A stretch of DNA of 29,008 bases, from positions 1-29,008 of the IMG/VR virus record IMGVR_UViG_3300020162_001081; one strand, written 5' to 3'. This document shows positions 24,724-29,008 of the stretch, piece by piece. How positions within the stretch are numbered: position 1 is the first letter of the stretch; every line of letters starts with the position of its first letter. Both the position numbers and the translations under genes were made by a program. A model generated the notes under the pieces. It ran no database searches and had not been told where the DNA came from. It saw only the letters and a program-made list of their open reading frames with translations. This stretch comes from a virus.

Positions 24724-26463
24724 ATGGCAAACACAAATAAATTTTCGCTTTTCGGTTTCACAATCTCTCGTCAAAAAGACTTAGAGGATGCGGCCGCGCA
24801 ACAATCTTTTGCACCTCCGACTTCGGATGATGGTGCATTAACTATTACATCTGCCGCACATTATGGTACATATGTTGATTTAGACGGTACTGCCAAGAAT
24901 GAAGTAGAACTCATTTCGCGTTATCGTGAAATGGCTATGCAACCAGAAATCGAATCGGCGATAGATGACATAGTTAATGAAGCTATTGTACAAGACGATG
25001 ATGGCAAAATTACTCAGATCATTTTGGATGATTTAAAACAGAATGAAAAGATCAAGAAAGCTATTAAAGAAGAATTTAATATCATTCTTAGATTATTAAA
25101 TTATCAAAATTTAGCACAAGATATTTTTCGCCGTTACTATGTTGACGGCAGAATGTATTTTCATATTATTATTGACCGTGAACAACCACAAGATGGTATT
25201 AAAGAACTGCGTTATATAGATCCACGCAGATTGAGAAAAGTACGGGAAATTAAAAAACAAAAAGACGAACGAACCGGCGCAGAGATTATGCAGCCAGTTA
25301 ATGAGTACTACATCTATAATGACAAGGTTGTGTCTGGAAGTGCATCCAACTTTGGTCCAGTTGGTGTTCGCATTACCACAGACTCCATCATCTCCGTAAC
25401 CTCAGGCCTCATGGATTCGCGTAGAGCAGTGGTGTTATCTTATCTACACAAAGCAATCAAGCCACTCAATCAGTTACGCATGATTGAAGATGCAACAGTT
25501 ATCTATCGTATATCAAGAGCACCAGAACGCAGAATCTTTTACATTGACGTAGGCAATCTACCAAAATTAAAAGCGGAACAATACCTACGCGACATTATGA
25601 TTAAATACAAGAACAAACTTGTATATGACGCAAACACAGGTGAAGTGCGAGATGACCGCAAGTTTATGTCCATGATGGAAGACTTTTGGTTACCAAGGCG
25701 TGAAGGTGGCAAAGGTACAGAGATTACAACATTGCCTGGTGGACAAAATCTAGGAGAACTGGAAGATGTTAAATACTTTCAGAAGAAATTGTATGGTGCA
25801 TTATGTGTACCAATCTCCAGACTAGAACCGAACCAAGGGTTCTCTCTTGGTCGTACATCAGAAATTACCAGAGATGAATTAAAGTTCTCTAAGTTTGTTG
25901 ACAGACTAAGAAGTAAATTCTCAGAAGTTTTTAATCAAGCTCTCCGTGTGCAGTGTGTGTTAAAAGGCATTTGCACCGATGAAGAGTGGGAAACATTTAA
26001 AGAAGATATTCACTACGATTATATTAAAGACAACAACTTCTCTGAGATGAAAGAAGCTGAACTAATGTCACAAAGATTGACATTGTTGTCTTCAGTTGAT
26101 CCATACACTGGTAGATATTTCTCACAGAGATGGATTCAACAGAATGTATTGAGATTGTCCGATGATGAGATACTCGAAATGGACGAACAAATCAATAAAG
26201 AAAAAGAAGAAGGCCTTGGATTACCAGTTTCTGTTACAAATGATGTTGCACAACAACAAATGTTAGGACAGGTACAAACAGACCAAATGGTACAACAGAG
26301 TAAATTAATGCCACAAGATGGTGGTGCACCTGCACCAAGTTCTTCTGGTGGTTCTTCAAGTAGTTCATCTAAACCAAAACCAAAAAGTACTGGTGATTCA
26401 AAGTCAACAAAAGGTGATTTGAGTTTGGAAAGTACTTTCACTAAGCTAAAACGCATTTTATAA
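24724..26463 (+). CDS. gp20: Portal protein gp20
   Basis: This encodes 579 residues (T4 gp20 has 524). The conserved segments are YVDLDGTAKNEVELISRYRE, MAMQPEIESAIDDIVNEAIV, RRYYVDGRMYFHIIID and ELRYIDPRRLRKVREIKK, the part used as a diversity marker for T4-like cyanophages. Further on come EDFWLPRREGGKGTEITTLP and GRTSEITRDELKFSKFVDRL, also typical. The dodecameric portal nucleates the prohead, is the packaging channel and binds gp17. The C-terminal 60 residues are a low-complexity SGGSSSSSSKPKPKSTG tail. The start has no visible Shine-Dalgarno and follows the terminator by 22 nt. Confidence 0.95.
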   Translation: MANTNKFSLFGFTISRQKDLEDAAAQQSFAPPTSDDGALTITSAAHYGTYVDLDGTAKNEVELISRYREMAMQPEIESAIDDIVNEAIVQDDDGKITQIILDDLKQNEKIKKAIKEEFNIILRLLNYQNLAQDIFRRYYVDGRMYFHIIIDREQPQDGIKELRYIDPRRLRKVREIKKQKDERTGAEIMQPVNEYYIYNDKVVSGSASNFGPVGVRITTDSIISVTSGLMDSRRAVVLSYLHKAIKPLNQLRMIEDATVIYRISRAPERRIFYIDVGNLPKLKAEQYLRDIMIKYKNKLVYDANTGEVRDDRKFMSMMEDFWLPRREGGKGTEITTLPGGQNLGELEDVKYFQKKLYGALCVPISRLEPNQGFSLGRTSEITRDELKFSKFVDRLRSKFSEVFNQALRVQCVLKGICTDEEWETFKEDIHYDYIKDNNFSEMKEAELMSQRLTLLSSVDPYTGRYFSQRWIQQNVLRLSDDEILEMDEQINKEKEEGLGLPVSVTNDVAQQQMLGQVQTDQMVQQSKLMPQDGGAPAPSSSGGSSSSSSKPKPKSTGDSKSTKGDLSLESTFTKLKRIL

Positions 26464-26476
26464 TTAGGAGATAAAA

Positions 26477-26653
26477 ATGGAAACAACAAGATCAATTGTC
26501 GATTACGCAGAAACTGATGACGCATCCGGACTACGCGATGCATTGTATGCTGCAATTTCGGATAGAGTTATGTCTCACATTGAGAACCACAAAGTTGAAG
26601 TTGCAAAAAGCTTAATGAATGTTCCTCAAGAAGCTTCCACAGAAGCCGAATAA
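26477..26653 (+). CDS. gp67: Prohead core protein, gp67-like
   Basis: This short gene encodes 58 residues: METTRSIVDYAETDDASGLR, then DALYAAISDRVMSHIENHKVEVAKSLMN. The helix pattern resembles T4 gp67 (AARKLFAEAMAARTIDLIKEEKIAIARNFL), and it sits at the same place, directly after gp20. T4 gp67 (80 residues) is a prohead core component cleaved by gp21 during maturation. The long acidic tail of T4 gp67 is nearly missing here, reduced to QEASTEAE. The TAGGAGAT ribosome site before the ATG is strong. The match is by pattern and synteny. Confidence 0.82.
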   Translation: METTRSIVDYAETDDASGLRDALYAAISDRVMSHIENHKVEVAKSLMNVPQEASTEAE

Positions 26654-26659
26654 TTTTGG

Positions 26660-26667
26660 TATAAATA
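26660..26667 (+). promoter_or_regulatory. Late promoter, exact TATAAATA
   Basis: This perfect T4 late element lies in the 41-nt gap between the gp67-like gene and the 173-aa gene, 28 nt before the ATG. Initiation about 6 nt downstream would leave a leader of roughly 20 nt. Confidence 0.65.
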
Positions 26668-26694
26668 TTATCCAAACAATAACAGGGATTAAAA

Positions 26695-27216
26695 ATGGCA
26701 AACGCATTTACATATCAAGTCATTAAAGACACAACAGAACATACCGTTATTAAATTAACAGGTAAATTCGATGGTACTGGTCAAGAAGACAATAACAGAA
26801 GAATTACAGCAAACACATTGAGTGGTGCAATGGACACATCGAAAGCTAATTTGCTTTCATCGGCCGCAAACACCGGTTCTCTATCGTTTTATGGTTTATC
26901 TGTGAATCGTTTATGGTACTCAGGTCCTAATAATGCAGATGTTAATTTATTTTGGCACGCTGATACTACCGCATCAATATTCTTACTGAATAGTAACTGT
27001 GAATTTGATGGTCAAAGTAATTGGGTAACAATACCAAACAACACAAAAGGAACAGCAGGTTCCAAAGGTGATATAGGTATTCAAACTAGAGGCATGGTTG
27101 CGAACAATTCATATACATTAATATTAGAACTGCGAAAAGATAATGAACATTATCAACGCGGTCATTTGACAGATCCTGCTGCATTTAATTATGGTTCTTA
27201 CTCCCTTCGACCATGA
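26695..27216 (+). CDS. Conserved T4-like aquatic phage protein in the prohead block, unknown function
   Basis: This encodes 173 residues beginning FTYQVIKDTTEHTVIKLTGK, with FDGTGQEDNNRRI, LSVNRLWYSGPN, VNLFWHADTTASIFLLNSN, GDIGIQTRGMVANNSYTLIL and DPAAFNYGSYSLRP. Related proteins occur at this place in cyanophage-type genomes. It is beta-rich with no enzyme motif, and it occupies the T4 gp68 position without resembling a small helical core protein. The sequence character (beta sandwich, aromatic strands) would suit a capsid surface or portal-vertex protein, but this is inference. It has its own exact late promoter and ends by overlapping ATG at 27213. Confidence 0.82.
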   Translation: MANAFTYQVIKDTTEHTVIKLTGKFDGTGQEDNNRRITANTLSGAMDTSKANLLSSAANTGSLSFYGLSVNRLWYSGPNNADVNLFWHADTTASIFLLNSNCEFDGQSNWVTIPNNTKGTAGSKGDIGIQTRGMVANNSYTLILELRKDNEHYQRGHLTDPAAFNYGSYSLRP

Positions 27217-27224
27217 GGATCAAA

Positions 27225-27869
27225 ATGAAACTTATTAAAGAGATCACCGAGTCAGTAAACTATCTCGTAGAAGAGACTGACGGAAAAAAAGTATTGTTCA
27301 TCGAAGGACCATTTTTGGTCGCCGAAAGAACAAACAAAAACGGCCGCATGTACAAAGAAGAAACTATGTCCAAAGAGGTTGGCCGTTATACTGAAGAATA
27401 TATAAATAAAAATCGTGCCTTTGGTGAACTGGGACATCCAGATACCCCATCTATTAATCTTGACCGTGTATCACATTTAATTGTTGGTCTGCGGAAAGAA
27501 GATAATACTTGGATAGGCAAAGCAAAAATTCTTGAAACACCAATGGGCAACATTGCAAAAAGCCTTATCGAGGGTGGAGCACAATTAGGCGTGTCTTCTC
27601 GCGGTATGGGTTCTTTGAAGACTGTCAATGGTATCAACATAGTTCAAGATGACTTTCATTTAGCCACAGCGGCTGATATAGTAGCAGACCCTTCTGCGCC
27701 GGGTGCTTTTGTACAAGGTATTATGGAAGGTAAAGAGTGGATGATGGTTGAAGGAATATGGACTGAAGTTCATTATGAGGAAGCTCGTAGAGAAATCAAA
27801 CAAGCTACCCCAAAACAGATCGAACAAGTCAGTTTAAAAATATTCGAAAATTTCATCAAAAAACTTTAA
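27225..27869 (+). CDS. gp21: Prohead maturation protease gp21
   Basis: This encodes 214 residues from ATG 27225, chosen because it begins MKLIKEITESVNYLVEE like its relatives and has GAGG 6 nt upstream. An in-frame ATG at 27213, overlapping the previous stop, would add four residues. Catalytic landmarks of the T4 gp21 serine protease family are His71 in FGELGHP and Ser124/125 in LGVSSRGMGSL, with VADPSAPGAF downstream. FIEGPFLVAERTNKNGRMY is the conserved N-terminal strand region. The enzyme cleaves the scaffold, core and capsid proteins before DNA entry. All expected active-site motifs are present. Confidence 0.94.
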   Translation: MKLIKEITESVNYLVEETDGKKVLFIEGPFLVAERTNKNGRMYKEETMSKEVGRYTEEYINKNRAFGELGHPDTPSINLDRVSHLIVGLRKEDNTWIGKAKILETPMGNIAKSLIEGGAQLGVSSRGMGSLKTVNGINIVQDDFHLATAADIVADPSAPGAFVQGIMEGKEWMMVEGIWTEVHYEEARREIKQATPKQIEQVSLKIFENFIKKL

Positions 27870-27870
27870 T

Positions 27871-27878
27871 TATAAATA
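27871..27878 (+). promoter_or_regulatory. Late promoter of gp22, exact TATAAATA
   Basis: This perfect T4 late element lies in the 38-nt gap after gp21, 30 nt before the gp22 ATG. AAGGAG (27893-27898) is the ribosome site. Confidence 0.7.
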
Positions 27879-27907
27879 TCCAATATAAAATCAAGGAGAT
27901 TCTCAAA

Positions 27908-29008
27908 ATGGGAAAATACAATCTATCAGACGCTGCTAAAGCAATTTTGACAGAAGGCGCAAAGGAAAGCTTTGACGCTAATCTATCTTCTAAGCGTAGT
28001 GGCCAGGACGGCGCAACAAAATTACCAACATCTGTTGCTTATGGCATGAAAGATGTGGGTGAAGTTGCAGACGTTGTTGACAAACAAGATGATGTAAAGC
28101 CAGACTACACAAAAGGCACACCAACTGCAACACCTCCAGGTCCTACACCGCCAATCGGTTCAGAGCCAGGTTCTAAGTTGAGTGGTCCTGCTGATTCGGA
28201 AGGTTCTGAACACAAAGCCGTTCAAGCTGCTGCAACTGACTATTCGGCCATTCGTGACCGTATCAAAGCCAGATTAGCAACTCAGACTATGCAAAGTAAT
28301 CCTGGTGCAACTGCACCTTATGTTCCAGAAGAAGTTACTGAATCTGATCCAGTTATTTCAGAAGAAGAACATGAAGACAAAAAAGAAGACAAAGCACTCA
28401 TCATGAAGATGATGAAGAAACAGAAAATGAAGGAAGAAATGGATTCCGATGTGAATGCATTGCTTTCTGGTGAAAACCTTTCTGAAGAATTCAAACAAAA
28501 AGCTACCACAATTTTCGAAGCTGCTGTTATTGCACGATCACAATCCGTAGTGGAAGAAGTCGAACAAGCAATGTACGAGGAATTCGAAGTTGCTGTAGAA
28601 GAAATCAAAGAAGATTTGGCTGTTAAACTTGATGACTACATCAGTTACATGGCTGAAGAGTGGTTCAAAGAGAACCAACTAGCAATTGAAAAAGGTCTGC
28701 GTTCAGAAATCGTTGAAGATTTCATTCGCGGATTAAAAGGATTGTTCGAAGAACACTACATTGACATTCCAGAAGAAAAAGTTGATGTTGTTGAACAATT
28801 GACAAACAGAGTTGAAGAACTGGAAGACTCATTAAACGAACAGATCAAAACTGCCGTTGCAATGAAAAAGACTATCAGTGAACACAAAAAGAATGAGGCT
28901 ATACATGCAGTATGTGAGGGCCTGACGCAGACGCAAGTAGAAAAATTTAAATCACTCGCAGAGGGTGTTGACTTTACTACTGAAGAAGAATTCGGAAGCA
29001 AAATGGAC
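27908..29008 (+). CDS. gp22: Prohead scaffold protein gp22, 3'-partial
   Basis: The frame is open to the end of the window, giving 367 residues so far, longer than T4 gp22 (269) as is usual in aquatic relatives. The N-terminal part (YNLSDAAKAILTEGAKESFD, then DYTKGTPTATPPGPTPPIGS) is the form seen in cyanophage-type gp22. From about residue 185 the scaffold core begins: LSGENLSEEFKQKATTIFEA, EWFKENQLAIEKGLRSEIVE, DFIRGLKGLFEEHYID, followed by long charged coiled coil (VDVVEQLTNRVEELEDSLNE). It forms the internal core around which the capsid assembles and is then degraded by gp21. Strong signals (TATAAATA, AAGGAG) fit high expression. Confidence 0.92.
   Translation, partial: MGKYNLSDAAKAILTEGAKESFDANLSSKRSGQDGATKLPTSVAYGMKDVGEVADVVDKQDDVKPDYTKGTPTATPPGPTPPIGSEPGSKLSGPADSEGSEHKAVQAAATDYSAIRDRIKARLATQTMQSNPGATAPYVPEEVTESDPVISEEEHEDKKEDKALIMKMMKKQKMKEEMDSDVNALLSGENLSEEFKQKATTIFEAAVIARSQSVVEEVEQAMYEEFEVAVEEIKEDLAVKLDDYISYMAEEWFKENQLAIEKGLRSEIVEDFIRGLKGLFEEHYIDIPEEKVDVVEQLTNRVEELEDSLNEQIKTAVAMKKTISEHKKNEAIHAVCEGLTQTQVEKFKSLAEGVDFTTEEEFGSKMD

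Noticed and set aside
24543-24740. Plus-strand open frame running from gp19 across the terminator into gp20
   Set aside because: It is out of frame with both confident genes, crosses the terminator hairpin and has no ribosome site.

Overview
The window is one strand of a T4-like myovirus genome (contractile-tailed Caudoviricetes). All genes lie on the + strand, tightly packed with gaps under about 100 nt and several start/stop overlaps. No tRNA, integrase, transposase, CRISPR or host-type operon is visible. The order of recognisable T4 homologues (gp13, gp14, gp15, gp16, gp17, gp18, gp19, gp20, gp67-like, gp21, gp22) and their sequence character match the aquatic branch of T4-like phages known from cyanobacteria, Pelagibacter and freshwater bacteria. 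The host cannot be fixed from this window; no photosynthesis or other host-diagnostic auxiliary gene is present.

Region 1 (1-15668) is an accessory island of 17 genes that looks like an adhesin or tail-fibre arsenal. Long proteins are built from a short N-terminal module plus repeat or tip domains. Two N-terminal module families recur: a 'GLWP' module (genes at 1594, 5899, 7824, 8819) and an 'FSAxVP...AAN' module followed by AAFLQAN-type repeats (genes at 1028, 3027, 10016). The distal parts are predicted beta-propellers (at least 4 units in the first gene, 7 in the gene at 3027, 6 each in those at 5899 and 8819), glycine-rich domains (1594, 7824 and two copies in 13347), a Calx-beta-like domain and an Ig-like domain. 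Small conserved companions of unknown function (619, 1221, 2618, 7211, 9792, 10767) are interspersed.

Region 2 (15718-22336) holds the neck and packaging genes: gp13 and gp14 (neck), gp15 (tail terminator/sheath stabiliser), a 603-aa fibre-like protein with a propeller-like centre inserted between gp15 and gp16, and the small (gp16) and large (gp17) terminase subunits. Region 3 (22403-24701) is the tail pair gp18 (sheath) and gp19 (tube), closed by a strong intrinsic terminator. Region 4 (24724-29008) is the prohead block: portal gp20, a 58-aa gp67-like core protein, an unassigned 173-aa protein, protease gp21, and the start of scaffold gp22, which runs off the window.

Regulation appears to be T4-late style. 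NATAAATA elements, two of them exact TATAAATA, sit in the short gaps before gp13, gp18, gp19, the 173-aa gene, gp22 and the 953-aa fibre gene. The functional story is late virion assembly: prohead scaffold, protease and portal; DNA packaging by the terminase; tail, neck and sheath completion; and a large, modular, recombination-prone set of probable receptor-binding proteins.
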